Source: Akebia trifoliata
Taxonomy: Eukaryota > Streptophyta > Magnoliopsida > Ranunculales > Lardizabalaceae
Direction: 5' to 3'
Assembly (NCBI GenBank): GCA_017979445.1
Contig: CM030714.1
Span: 17,479,892 to 17,543,891, forward strand
DNA: 64,000 bases
The translations under genes and the position numbers were made by a program. The notes beneath the pieces are model-generated. The model searched no databases and had not been told where the DNA came from. It saw only the letters and a program-made list of their open reading frames with translations. The first letter of the stretch is position 1. Each line of letters opens with the position of its first letter. Shown here piece by piece: positions 9,979 to 22,060 of this stretch.

Positions 9979-12900
9979 TCGACCCACCATGATTGTTGGA
10001 TCGGGATGGACTGGGTCATTATTGTAAAAGAATGGATTCTTTATTGGGTCGGTGCACCCATTTTAATTTTCAAAAATAACATTTTTGATCCTTGAGGACA
10101 ATCATACACTCTGATCTACATTATTCACATACATTCATCAATCAACAGGCTCCATTCAATAAACAACCCGGGAACACCCACGATAAGTTCGAGTCGTGAC
10201 CTACAGGGAAGGTTTCTAGACTCTAAGCTTATTACGTGCAATGCATTTTTATCTGGCCACCCTTGCCCAAGCACACCTATATACCTTTCGATACGTGGTG
10301 ACTTGGTTTGATATACCATATAGGTGATAATCTAAAATCTCAACTCACTTCTCTGAAGCCAAAAACAACTAGTTCGATCTCCAGTTGAGAGGTGGCGCAC
10401 AATGCTGAGCAAGGGCCCACTTAAATACCTCTCGTCTAGAATAGACGTAGTCTATCCCCCTCGTACAGTAGGGTACAGCGGGGCAAGATCATGCTTAGGC
10501 ACCGGTTTTGACCAAGAAGTGCAATTGATATACTTAGATTATCTTTTATACCTACGGGTACGAGTCAAGAGTTGTAGCTTTCATAAATGGTTTGGCATCC
10601 CACGAGGGGACCGACCACGTACTAGTACTACATTGGCAATCGGGACATGTGACTGTGTGGCTTACAATAGGTCAAAGGCTCAGGTCGCTCCAGCCTGGGT
10701 GCATCAATATACTTCTCAGAATCACCTGATCAGACGGTATCGATGCCCCCAGTTTGATATACCCTAAGGTACGTGACTGGAGTTGTGGTTTTCATGAATG
10801 TCGTCGCATTTCCGAAGAGACCGGGCCACGCACTAGTGCCACGTTGGCTATATGCGACGTGTAAGTGGGTAAAACGGTAAACGTGCATGTGGTGTGTGCA
10901 AAACAGGGTGGGGTGTGCCCGGGGTTTTTTTTTTCTTTTTAAACACATGGGTCCGATTAAACCATACAACATTGATATCATAAAGATAATAATCAAAATA
11001 ATGCACAAATCAATCATATCAACATTATTATCAAAATAAGCGATTCCCACATACATATCAATCAAGATTACGGCAATCAATGGGTATACCACACAAATTA
11101 ATAATTAGAGTCAAACACTTTATTTGATCCAAAAGAGATTTTTATTTTATTTTTTATGGTTCAATCAGGGGTTATTTGGGGTGACCCCAACCATGTTGAT
11201 ATTCAAAGGGTATTAGATTAAGAATGGAACAACAATCATTAAGATAAGAGATTATGATAATTTCTCAACCAATTGAAAGAGAGAAGAAGCGAAGAGAAGA
11301 AAAAAAAATTAAAACAATTTAGAAATCAAATCAATCTTTATTAAGCAATAAAAAATCATTTATTTTTATAACTTACATAACACACATTTTTTTTTATAAA
11401 AAAAAACTAAAAAAAATCCAAACAGAACCACCAATATTTTGCCTTATCAAACCGTTTCCTACTAAAGAAAAAAAAATTAAAATCTCGATGGTGTGTTGGT
11501 GTAATAGTAAACCATCTCTTATTAGTCATGTAAGTGCTGTTAGTAGTCCTTCCCTTCACCTATTATTGCTATTTTTTTTTAAATGTGTTTTTTTTTCAAT
11601 TTCGAAAGCACTGAACCTAAAACAACTCGAAGGGCAATAATCGTTACTCTACTCTGTCAAGGTTGGATGAACCCGAACTAAGTCGTTGAAAAATCATCCA
11701 ATTATCCATTTCAATTTGCTTCTCAGTTTCCAATTCAGAGCCTTGAATCATTCTATCTCTTTTTCTAATTTTGTTTACTGAGAGGAGGTTACAGGATCGG
11801 AATTAAAACAAAGGAATAGAGATTTAAAATTTCTCTCTTAAAGAGTTAACATTTTCAAAGTTTGCCATTTTCCATTCTTTCTCTACTTCTTTGATCTATA
11901 GAGCCATCAAATTCTACCATTTTATGGAGAAAATTTGCAGACAAATCGAACCTACAAGAGGAGCTTTGGAAGTAATGGCAGACTTTGCAAAATCTGGCCA
12001 ATTCCTAAGGTTTCTTGCCGATCCGAATCGACAAAAATTCTGCACCTCTACAATATGGATTCTCATGAAACTGAACCTTCAAGGTTGATTAGGTTCAACG
12101 ATCCCCTATCTTGCATCTCTAAATTAGATGAGATCAGAAAAAAATCCAAACATTAAGGCCTTAAAACCAATTAGAAGGAAGGTTCGACTGGTTTGAAAGA
12201 GCAGGCCGATCGGGTTCTGTTGAAGACACAATGAACATGGTTGAAAAACCGTTTACAATAGAGGGTTCGGCTGGATTGAGAGAACAAACCGATCGATTTT
12301 TGTTGAAAACGCGAAGAACATGGCTGAAAATCGATAAAAATGGAAGGTTCAACTGGGTTGAGAGAACAAACCGATCGACCTCTGTTGAAAACACGAAGAA
12401 CACGGCTGAAAACCGATTAAGAAGATGGCTTGAGGTCGAAAGCAAGCTCAAACGTCCAAGCTTTGGATCGTTCGAACTTTGCAAACCGAAAATACGGGTT
12501 TGAAACCCTTGAGGAGTCGATCTCTCTGTTGAGAACCAACTGGAGAAGATGATGGATTCTTTTTAAAACAAAACTGTTTTAAAGGGTTGAATGAGAAATA
12601 GATAAGTAGAAGGGATCTTCTATTAATAGCACACCATTGAAATCATTAATTGATTTACTAAGCACACACCACCAAAAGCTTCTGCCGGCAGAAATTTTTT
12701 TTTTTAAATTTTTTTTTTTTTATATTAAAATTCTATAAGCTGTCAATGGACAGCATATCTTGCCTACTAAAAGATTGAATACCTACGTAATGAGTGAAAA
12801 ACAAACTCCTAATAAAAAAAAATTCTTTTAAAAAAAAAAAAAAAAAAACGTTATCAATCATGTTTCCTAAAAAAAAAACAATCTTTGTTATCCAAAAACA

Positions 12901-13242
12901 GATCGACGTACTCCAAAAGGAAGAAAAAAAATCCTTTTCGTTTCATTATTCCATCCTCAATGATCATTATTCCACTCCCAACAAGATTATTCATTGAAAT
13001 TTGGTATTATTATTTAAAGTCACCCTAAATGACTCTCGATTGAACTATATAAAAATAATAATATGCCAGATTAACGCACTCAAAATTGAACCAAAATTAA
13101 TGATTGGGCTCACAAATATATCAAAACAACAATAAAAGAATAACAATCAACTAACTAAAAATTAAATAGAATCAAATAAAATAAAAACTAGTTATTGGCA
13201 ATATTTCCATACTTGGGATTTTTCAAGTCTGATCCTCAATGG
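9979..13242 (-). mobile_element. Leader of element B, cut by insertion of element A
   Basis: The ORF1-proximal part (9979-10920) is nearly the same as 5265-6240 of element A, including the duplicated 110-bp block and GCCCCGGGC. Its left boundary is exactly the right LTR end of A, so A most likely inserted here and the rest of B continues outside the window. The middle part (11300-12600) is unlike that of A and holds an 82-bp tandem repeat. The final 450 bp resembles the leader end of A again. No gene is supported. Confidence 0.75.
12177..12425 (-). repeat. Three tandem ~82-bp units in the leader of B
   Basis: Units begin near 12181, 12264 and 12346, with shared motifs GGTTCGACTGG or GGTTCGGCTGG, GAGAACAAACCGATCGA and GTTGAAAACACGAAGAACA. 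Both strands stay open for about 90-107 codons, which follows from the period and composition rather than from a gene. Confidence 0.7.
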
Positions 13243-13260
13243 TCCCCAGTGGAGTCGCCA
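13243..13260 (-). other. Primer binding site of element B
   Basis: The same 17-base core, TGGCGACTCCACTGGGG, as in element A, one base from the LTR end on the minus strand. Confidence 0.85.
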
Positions 13261-13261
13261 C

Positions 13262-14234
13262 TGAAAGCGCCCTCGATCCGCGGGGTGCGCGGATCCGCTT
13301 TTGACCCTTGAGGTTTGGGAGTCGCCACCTAGTTATTACGGTCTAGGAACCGAACAATGACTCTAAACGGATAAAAAAAACTAATCTAAAACAAAAAAAA
13401 AAGCTGAATTCGGGGATCATGCTACGGGGTTGGAAGGTGCTAGGCACCAACCCCATCCGGCCAAAGCCGGTCTCTACTAACTTCCCAAATAAATTACATT
13501 GCTAAAAACCTAGATAATAATAAATAAATAAATAAGTTATACCTTTCCGATAGCAAATACTTTGTTCCCTCAGATCTGACAAAAATTGCTCCTTGTACCG
13601 TACTCCTTGCTTCGTTCTGTCTCCGGATTTAATTCCTGATCTCTGAGGCAAGGTATCTCTATTTTCTTGGATCTGAATTCTTCAAGTTTATTGTGGATTT
13701 TGGAATGTTTTTGGAAGGTTTTTAGGTATTTCTAGGATGTTTTAGAATCAATTTTCATAAGGAATTCAATGGGAATATTTGTTTGTGTCATTTATGAAAT
13801 TTTTTGTGTGAAATGGTTGTGAACTTTATGAGGGGCATTTTCGTAATTTTATCAAATTCTGTGAAAATTGGCGAAATGGTTTATTTAGCTTCAATTCGTT
13901 ATTTTATGTGTTCGAAAGGGTTTTCCTAATCGTAACATAGGCTCTAGGGTTGTTTTGATGTTAGGGGTATTTTGGTAATTTGATCAATTTTTAGTGATTT
14001 TTATCGTGAAACTTTTTTTGGTCGGCAAGATGATGATTTCTATGTTCCTGGAGTCGTATTTTCCTAGCGTAGCGTGATTTCTAAGGTTTTGTCAGTTCGA
14101 GATACCTCATCCGGATAACTGAAACACATCTGGTAAGAAAATAAAGCAATGGAATACACATCCATCATTGGGAATCATTACAATCGGGTTGACGAGTTGA
14201 TTAATCAGGCGGATGCAAAAATGGGGTGTCTACA
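13262..14234 (-). repeat. 5' LTR of element B with a large internal deletion
   Basis: At 973 bp it lacks about 790 bp present in the LTR of A (roughly 8680-9475), joining GGTATTTCTAGGATG near 13730. The missing part contains the TATA box and the TTGAC cluster, so this LTR should not drive transcription. The tips are intact (TGTAGACACC to TTTCA) and the paired U5 hairpins remain at 13425-13472. CCTAC at 14235-14239 is the candidate target duplication. Confidence 0.8.
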
Positions 14235-14724
14235 CCTACTCCATTTAATTTTTCCATTTCTAGCATAACAAACTTCTCGGGAAGACAGATCTTAGGGATT
14301 TGATTCAAAGCCTCTATTCCAGCCGTGATTTCATCAATCTCTTTTATGTTTTTCACGGTTGTTTCCAACTGAGTCATTCTATTGGCAAACATTGGATTCT
14401 CATTAAAATACTCCTCATTTCCATTAAGCTCATGAACCTCATCCAGATTCTTAGCTGTGTTACCTTCCAGTCCCTTGCCTCTTTGATCATCAAGCTGGTC
14501 TCTTGTTGACTCAGAGATCTATTCTAGTAATTCTACTTTGCTTTTTATGTTGTTCATATCCATTGCAAAGACTGTCAGGATCTTACGAATTTTCGTGAGT
14601 TCAGATTCAGAAGCCATTTTTGATGGTTTACTTGGCGCTGATGTTCTTTTCAAACAACCTGACTCTCGACTCCAACCAGGTGGCGGATGCTTAAGTTTAC
14701 GTGCAATAATATCTTAAAATCCCA
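14235..14724 (-). pseudogene. gag: gag N-terminal fragment, element C
   Basis: The minus strand from ATG 14724 encodes the gag start (SESELTKIRKILTVFAMDMN, then PMFANRMTQLE), closest to that of element I. It has stops at about the fourth codon and near 14519, and it ends abruptly at the LTR tip of B, within the residues that precede GCAKTH in intact gag. The rest of gag is presumably beyond element B to the left. Confidence 0.8.
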
Positions 14725-14936
14725 TCAAAGGTGAATTAAGAATTGGTCCCTTTTGATAGCATTTGCTTTTATTATTATCATTGATGAGTTGTGCCAGTCG
14801 AACTTATGTCTGATGAGTTGATTTATTATTAATTAGGGCTTTATAAAAAAAGACTTCTTATTAAAAATCGTACAAATGAGATAAATACGAACACAAAAGA
14901 GATGAGATTCTCCTCTTAAAACAAAGATGACTCGAT
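14725..14936 (-). other. ORF1-gag spacer of element C
   Basis: About 210 bp of AT-rich sequence, nearly the reverse complement of 35720-35925 in element I. It holds no gene. Confidence 0.55.
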
Positions 14937-15660
14937 CTAGGACCCTATATGCTCTTCTACTTCTTTTTTCTGTTTCTTGAATGCTTGTTGATCTTCTGAT
15001 TCAATAAGTAACCGATGGTCCCAAGCAATAGCTATGTGTTCTACCAAATGCACAGTCAACTCCTTAATAGGATATCGATTTCTCGGGAGCATTGGGATCC
15101 ATGAAGGGAATCCTATCTCTCTTGGTATCATCCTTGGGCAATAAAAAGATGTATTCAGCAGACCAGTGAGCATTACATGATCAGACCCTTTTGAAATAAG
15201 CACGGTGCCTTCATCCATTCTTGATCCCAATCTATCCCAATTTACATCTTGTGTAGTCAAATTTGAAAGCCAGTCCTTCCAGTCTTCTATGAATGCAAAG
15301 TCCACCAATGTTTTCTTTTTTGTGAATTTTTCCCATTTACTTTCCTTGATTTGCGGGAACTCTACGATGCGAAGTCGGATACATAACCACAGATAAAGCA
15401 AATGTGGAATTTCTCGAAATCCTACCCCTCCTGATGCATTCTCATTTGATAATCCCTCAAAAGTCTCAGCGAGAATTGTGGGGACTGGGTTAACCTTATT
15501 TTTAAGTTGTTTGGCAATATCTGCGAAGAAGCCCGATAACTGATGACCCATCCTAAATGAAACCAGAAAATATGTTGACAATACCCCCAGACATAAAGTA
15601 AAATCCCTGGCCTTCCTATGAGGTTCTGGAGTGAAATCCCCAAGATTTTTTTGTTCAGGA
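14937..15660 (-). pseudogene. ORF1 (DUF7745-like) C-terminal part, element C
   Basis: About 240 codons are open and closely match ORF1 of element I, without the nonsense codon that breaks that copy at 35532. Landmarks are RDFTLCLGVLSTYFL, PHLLYLWLCIRLRIVE and ELTVHLVEHIAIAWDHR. The N-terminal third is absent: at about 15660 the homology stops and the hairpin repeats of element D begin. The frame opens at ATG 15713 inside those repeats, so its first ~18 residues are not native. Confidence 0.75.
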
Positions 15661-15664
15661 GTTT

Positions 15665-16110
15665 GGTGTACTTCGAGTCCGAGAAGCGAGACTCCAACTT
15701 TTTTTTGAATCATAAAATGAATTAATAAGATTGTTTAAATTTCTATAAATCTAAGCTTGAGAAACGTGGCTTAGTAAGTTCGAGTCCAAGAAACGAGACT
15801 CCAACTTTTTTTGAATCATAGATTGAATTGATAGGATTGTTTAAGTTCCTATAAATCTAAATTCGAGAAACGTGGCTTAATAACTTCGAGTTCGAGAAAC
15901 GAGACTCCAACTTTTTTGAATTATAGAATGAATTAATTGGATTGTTTAAGTTCCTATAAATCTAAGCCCAAGAAATGTGGCTTAGTAAGTTCGAGTCCGA
16001 GTCTGAATCATAGAATGAATTAACAGGATTGTTTAAGTTCCTTAGCCTAAGAAGCGTGGCTATAATAGGCTCGAGTCCCGTAAACGTGACTCAAACTTTT
16101 TTCGAACTCT
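15665..16110 (+). repeat. Tandem hairpin array of element D
   Basis: About four units of ~110 bp. Each holds two hairpins with a constant 10-nt loop close to YRAGAAACGW and different stems: TAAGCT/GGCTTA, TAAGCC/GGCTTA, TAGCC/GGCTA and GAGTC/GACTC. Between them runs an AT-rich spacer (GGATTGTTTAAGTTCCTATA). The position, upstream of the polypurine tract and 3' LTR, matches the 34-bp repeat array of element I, with a different sequence. Confidence 0.75.
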
Positions 16111-16473
16111 AAAAAAAAATTCAAATAGGATTTAACGACGTTCCTACAATGTTATGACTCTAATTATCTCATTGTTCAACTTTGCCATAATTGTTTTCGT
16201 TGCATAAGTACATTTCAATTTTGAATCATTATTGTCAGTGAGAGAAGATTTTTAGGACCTGACACATTTTTACTTAATAAACATAACACCATTGCACACA
16301 CGTGCACTTTTGGACCTAACAAACTTGTTCGGAGAGAGTTTTACCCTCAAAGATCCGAACGTCCCGACGAATTGTTAAATCAAGCTACAAAATGAACTGT
16401 CACTAGCTTTAGCATTCCGATATCGCACTATCTATCAAAATAGATTTACTATCTAGTTTTCTTCAACCTACTG
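16111..16473 (+). other. 3' noncoding region of element D
   Basis: Homologous by eye to 44590-44838 of element I, including CACACACGTGCAC, TGAACTGTCACTAGCTTTAG and GCACTATCTA. No coding capacity. It establishes that D lies on the plus strand and that 16489-18047 is a 3' LTR. Confidence 0.7.
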
Positions 16474-16488
16474 CCAAAGATGGGCATC
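16474..16488 (+). other. Polypurine tract of element D
   Basis: CCAAAGATGGGCATC abuts the LTR start. The related tract in H (27787-27773, minus) is CTAAAGAGGGGCATC. It primes plus-strand DNA synthesis in LTR elements. Confidence 0.65.
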
Positions 16489-18047
16489 TGTAGACACCCC
16501 ATTTTAGCACTCGCCTATTTAATCAACTTGTCAACCCGATTGCGACGTTCCTAATGATGGATGGTTATTCTAATACTCTGTTTGTTACCAAATATGTTTT
16601 ATGAATTCGAATGAGGTATCTCAAGCAAACAAAAATGTAGAAATCACATTACACTAGGAAAATGTGCCCCAAAAATATATAAATCATTACTTTTCAGACA
16701 GAAAGAAGTTTCACGATAAAAATTACTAAAAATGACCAAGTTACCTAAATACCCCTAACATCAAAACATCCTTAGAGCTTACATTACGCTTAGGAAAATC
16801 CTTTCAAGAACATAAAATAACAAATCAAAATCATATAAAATATTTTATCAATTTTCACAAAATTTAACAAAATTACGAAAATGCCCCTCATAAAGTTCAA
16901 GATCATTTCGCACAAAAAATTTCATAAATGATAAAAACTAATATTTCTATTGAATTCCTTACAAAAAATCTATTCGAAAACATCCTGGAACATTGAAAAA
17001 CGACTTAAAACGCGAAAAAATCATTTTCGATGGTAAAACGATAATTTTATAATTTTAATCATTAAAATTTATGAAATTAATAATTAAAACATTAATTAAT
17101 GTAAAGTGAAATCCTAATTAAAAATAATTTTTTTTAAGTCAGGTCAATCAAGTAAGACTTCAGTCAAAATCCTAAAATCTAGTCAATCAAGTGAGACTTA
17201 AGTCAAAATCCTAAAATATAGTCAATTAAGTGAGACTTAAGTCAAAACCCTAAAATCAAGTCAATCGAGTAAGATTTAAGTCAAAATCTTAAATTCTAGT
17301 CAATCAAGTGAGATTGAAGTCAAAATCCTAATCAATATAATAAGACCAAATCAAACCCTAACCCTAATAGAATTCTAATTAAACTCTAAAACTATCTAAA
17401 AGAAACATAATCTAACTCTAACTCTATCTAAAAAGTTCTTTAAAAAATCTATAAATAGGGGTCTCAATACCCTAATCTCGTGGGTTAAAATAAATCCTAA
17501 AAAAATAGGTCAAAAATTTTTCTAGCCTCCTCCAAACCCTAATTTTGAAGTCCTAACTCCTTACCTAACATCCATACCACAACTTTAGCTCAAAAAATAC
17601 CTAGAAACCCTTCAAAAATACCTAGAAATTCATAAAAAAATCAGAAAGATTCAGATCTAAGAAGGAGGTACTTCATCTTGGAGATCTGAAGTAAATCCGA
17701 TGACAGAACGAAGCAAGGAATATTAATCAAGGAGATCTCTCCGCCAACTCTGAGAGAACCACCATTGCGATCATCAAGGTAAATATTTTTTATTTTTTAT
17801 TTAGGTCTTTTTAGCAATGTAGTCTTCTTGAAAAATAGTAGAGACCGACGTTTGCCGGACGGGATTGGTGCCTAACACCTTCCAACCCCGTAACTTGATC
17901 CCCAGACTTAGTTTTTTTTTATAGATTAGTTGTTTTATCCTTTTAGAGTTAATGTTCAGTTCTTAGACTGTAATAACTAGGTGGTGACACTCAAATCCTA
18001 AAAATCAATAATGGATCCGTACACCACGCTGATCGAGGGGGCTTTCA
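16489..18047 (+). repeat. 3' LTR of element D
   Basis: This 1559-bp LTR starts TGTAGACACC and ends GCTTTCA. It carries about ten TTGAC[C/T] motifs on its reverse strand (17140-17330), TATAAATAG at 17450-17458, the main U5 hairpin at 17860-17890 with a preceding CCGAC/GCCGG pairing, and a decayed primer-site-like copy near 17980. GTTAC at 18048-18052 would be its target duplication and also continues the sequence of LTR E, so D probably inserted into E. Confidence 0.75.
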
Positions 18048-19405
18048 GTTACGGGGTTGGAAGGTGTTAGGCACCAATCCCGCCCAACAAAAGTTGGTCT
18101 CTATTATTTTTCAAGAAGACTACATTGTTAAAAGGCCTAAAATAAATAGAGAAAAAATATACCTAGATGTTCGTGACGATTTGTTCCCTCAGATCTGGTG
18201 GAGAGATTTCTCGTATGAAATTCTTTGCTTCATTTTCGTATCTGAATCCGTTTCTGATCTTCAAGATGAAATATTTGCTTCGTAGATTTGAGTATTTTCT
18301 AATTTTTTTGATGGATTTCTGGATGTTTTTGAAGGGTCTCTGAGTGTTTTTTGAACAAAAATTAGGGTTTGGATGATAGGTTAGGATTTCAAAATTAGGG
18401 TTTAGGGAAGGTTAGGGAGGATTTTTGACTTACTTTTTCTAGGATTTTCTTTGACCTATGAAATTAGGTTGTGGATGCTCTATATTTATAGATTTTTTTA
18501 GAAGAATTAGGATTTGACTAAGTATCCTTTTAGATAAGATAAATTAGGATTTGGACTTTAGGATTATGAGATTGCTTGATCTTTTTAAATTAGGGTTCTA
18601 ATTAGGGTTTTGACTTAAGTCTTATGAGATTGACTTGGTTTCTTTAAGATTAGGATTTTAATTAGGGTCTTGACTTAAGTCGTATGAGATTAACTTGGTT
18701 TCTTTAGATTAGGATTTTAATTAGGGTTTTGACTTCAGTTTTATGAGATTGACTTGATTTAGATTTTTAAATTAATTTTATTAAGATTTTACTTTACTTT
18801 AATTAATATTTTATTTATTAATTTAAAAATTAAAAAAAATTTAAAATTAAAAAATTACCATTTTACCCCCGAAGAGAATATTTGTGTTTCAAGTCGATTT
18901 TCAATGTTCTAGGATGTTTTGGAATCGATTTTTTATAAGGAATTCAATGAGATTATTGGTTTATGTCACTTATGAAATTTTTTAGCGTGAAATGATTGTC
19001 AACCCTTATGAGGGGCATTTTCATAATTTTGTTGAATTTGGTGAAAATTGACGAAATGATTTATTTGGTTTCAATTTATTATTTTATGTATTTGAAAGGA
19101 TTTTTCTAAGCATATTGTGCGCTCTAGGGATGTTTTGATGTTAGGGGTATTTTGATAATTTAGTTATCTTTTAGTGATTTTTATCATAAAACTTCTTTTT
19201 GTCTACAAGATGATGATTTCTATGTTTATATTTTCCTAGTATAGCGTGGTTTCTGTAGTTTTGTTAGTTTAAGATACCTCATCCGAATTTCTAAAACATA
19301 TTTAGTAACAAATAAAGCATTGGAATAATCATCCATCATTGAAAACCGTCACGATCGGGTTGATGAATTGATTAATCAAGTGAGTGCAAAAATGAGGTGT
19401 CTACA
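18048..19405 (-). repeat. LTR E, truncated, inverted relative to LTR D
   Basis: A short-type LTR lacking its last ~160 bp. It begins inside U5 at GTTACGGGGTTGG, keeps the main hairpin (18052-18082), a TATA region near 18485, the TTGAC repeats (18590-18750) and a complete tip TGTAGACACC at 19405. The following GTGAT (19406-19410) is a candidate duplication within the leader of F. A 73-codon open frame inside it is not a gene. Confidence 0.75.
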
Positions 19406-21479
19406 GTGATAATTTAATACTATAATTCAAATCTCTGAAGTAAAAAATAGCCAGTTTAATCCCCAGTTGAAAGGTGACGCATGATGCTGAGTAAAGGCAC
19501 TCTTAAGTTACCTCTCATCTAAAATAGACATAGTCTATCCCCTTGTACCATAGTACATCGGGGCAGGATCTCACTTAGGCACTGATTTTAATCAAGAAGT
19601 GCAGTTGGCGAATTTAGATTAACTTTGATATACCAAATAGGTACGGGTTGGCGATCACGACATGTGACTTTGCGGCTTAGAATAGGACAAAGGCTCAAGT
19701 CGCTCCAGCCTGAGTGCATTGATATACCTTTCAATGTCACCTGATCAAATGGTACTAATGCCCTAGTTTTATATACCCTATGGTACGTGACTGGAGTTGT
19801 GACTTTCATGAATGACGTCACATCTTCGAAAGAGACCGGCCATGCACTAGTGCCACGTTGGCTATAAGGGACATGCAAGCATGCAATGCAGCAAAATAAA
19901 CATGCTAGTGGTATGTGCAAAATAGGGTGGGGTGTCCCGGGGCGTTTTTCAGATAAATGAGCCCGTGGGTCAAATTAAACCATACAAGCAAGGATATATA
20001 TTGATGAAGAAAAATAAAATACAATATCGATATCATTCAATTCAAGATCAAAGCATGCACATCTCATGTATACATCAATTAGGATTATGACAAATCAATC
20101 AATGAATATGACATAGAATAATTGATCAGATCTAATCATTGTAATAGCTACAATATTTATAATTTTTATGGTCCAACAAAAGATTGTTTTTGGGCGGCCC
20201 AAAATAATTTGGGATTTCAAAAAATGTTAAATTGAAGATAGAATGATAATTGTTGAAATAAGAAGTTATGACCTCTCCCTTTTTATAAATAAAAAAAAAA
20301 CTATTGCTAATTATAAAAAAACTAAGAATATAAATCTAAAATGAAAAAGATTCTACCGCCACAACAACTTTTATGTATATCAATAAGCTAATTAAACATA
20401 GTTGATGTCACATTAATAAAAATTGGTGTGCAATTGTAACTCTTAATCAACAAAGGTGTTCTCTGCTTCAACAATGAGGCAATAGAAAAATCTGTGTGAC
20501 CGTGTTTTCTTTTAGAACCAACTCTTAGAAACAGAATCTCAAATTTTAGGATCGACAAACATGATTCATCAATCAAATTAATCTTATTTCTTCCCAAAAA
20601 CACAAAAGAAAGAATATCCATGAGAGAACCACAACATATCTCCAACGATCTATCTCAACCAATTGTGAGCAACATCTTTGATTCTCCGCTTAAAGTAAAA
20701 CCTCGAAAAAATGGCAAGACATAAATTAAAGCCCAACTTTTAACGAAAAAAAAAAAAAACTCTAATGATTATTGTATTCTTCTAAAAAGAATGAATTTTG
20801 CTTTATTTAAAAAGACTTTTTTTCTTTAATGTAACCATTTCACAGATTCGAAACATATATTCTATGAGCAACAAAAGGATCAGAATTCGATATACCCACA
20901 AGTAAATCAAACAAGTTGTAAAGAAGATCTTGAGGAATAATCCCAATCTTACTAAATTCCATTGTTCAATCATCAATGCTCCCTAGATTAAACGAAGTTC
21001 CAGGAGGACTGTTATATAGGCCAGTTAGAACATGTTGATCCTTACAAACGATCAAAAATGAAAAGAAAATCTTTGGGGGTTTCAAGGTCTGAGCCTCACT
21101 CCAAACTCGGAAACTGAGATCGAATAGAGAAATGAAATACAAATACATCCCGAAAATGTAGAATTACCTCTAAACAATGTTGATGATAACCACTGAGATG
21201 AATTCCCTGATCTGAAATCTACAGGAAGAGGTGGGCAAAGAACCCACGAATCAAATCGTAGATTTCGACTACTAATCTATCTTCGAGATCAACCAATCCA
21301 CCAATAAATCTTACACCACCAAACAATGAATCTAAACAAACCAGATTTATCTTTGAAAACACTGGTGAGATTATTAGATCTAGAGAATTTTAGCGGAGAG
21401 GTTTGTTGCCAAAATCATTTAAGAACAAAAGAGAAGTTGAATCTGAGGAGGCGATGAGGGAATCTTCGTGGGAAGGATT

Positions 21480-21526
<47 letters not shown>

Positions 21527-22041
21527 AAAGGAGAGAGAAATGTCTCTATCCCTTCTTTGCACACAGATGAGAAGAAAAGCAAATAAAAAATTATTTTTTT
21601 ACTAGCAGCGTACCACGCGTACTAATGCTGGGTTTTTTTCTTGATTTTTCTTTTTGCGATAAAAAAATCCTTTCTCATCAAGCACAAAGTAAAAAAATTC
21701 TTTTTTTTTTTCAGCATACTATAGACAGCGACACCAATTAAAAAAATTATTTTTATTTTTAAAAAACATTTATGGCTCCTCATCCCAACCATCATCATTC
21801 CATCCTTATTTCATTAACCTTTGAAATCTTGAATTTTATAGGACGATCAAAAGTGGCCTTTAATTGGATCATGAAAAAATAAAAAATACCATACTCAAAA
21901 TCCAAACAAATGATCCACAATCAAGCAAAACGAATAAAAATAAATATAAAAAAATCAAAATAAATCAAAATAAATATAAAAAACTAAGACGATTTGGCAA
22001 TACACCAAAATTTAGGATTTTTTTCAAGTTTGATCCTCAAA
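19406..22041 (-). mobile_element. Leader of element F
   Basis: The left part (19406-19960) matches the leaders of A and B from GTGATAAT onward but is more decayed, including the second 110-bp block near 19760-19870. The rest is AT-rich noncoding sequence specific to F. A GA microsatellite lies at 21485-21522. An 85-codon minus-strand frame (20645-20388) shows no recognisable motif, and I see no evidence that it is used. The last 300 bp again resembles the leader ends of A and B. Confidence 0.65.
21485..21522. repeat. GA dinucleotide microsatellite
   Basis: An uninterrupted run of about 18 AG/GA units. Length is likely polymorphic. Confidence 0.9.
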
Positions 22042-22060
22042 TATCCCTAGTGGGGTCGTC
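22042..22060 (-). other. Decayed primer binding site of element F
   Basis: The minus strand reads GACGACCCCACTAGGGATA, the tRNA-Arg-type site with several substitutions. The LTR junction has lost about four bases. Confidence 0.6.

Noticed and set aside
18064..18285. 73-codon frame
   Set aside because: Entirely within LTR E; no homology, and other LTRs do not keep it.
20388..20645. 85-codon frame in the leader of F
   Set aside because: No recognisable motif and no equivalent in other leaders; leader captured DNA cannot be excluded but a gene is not supported.
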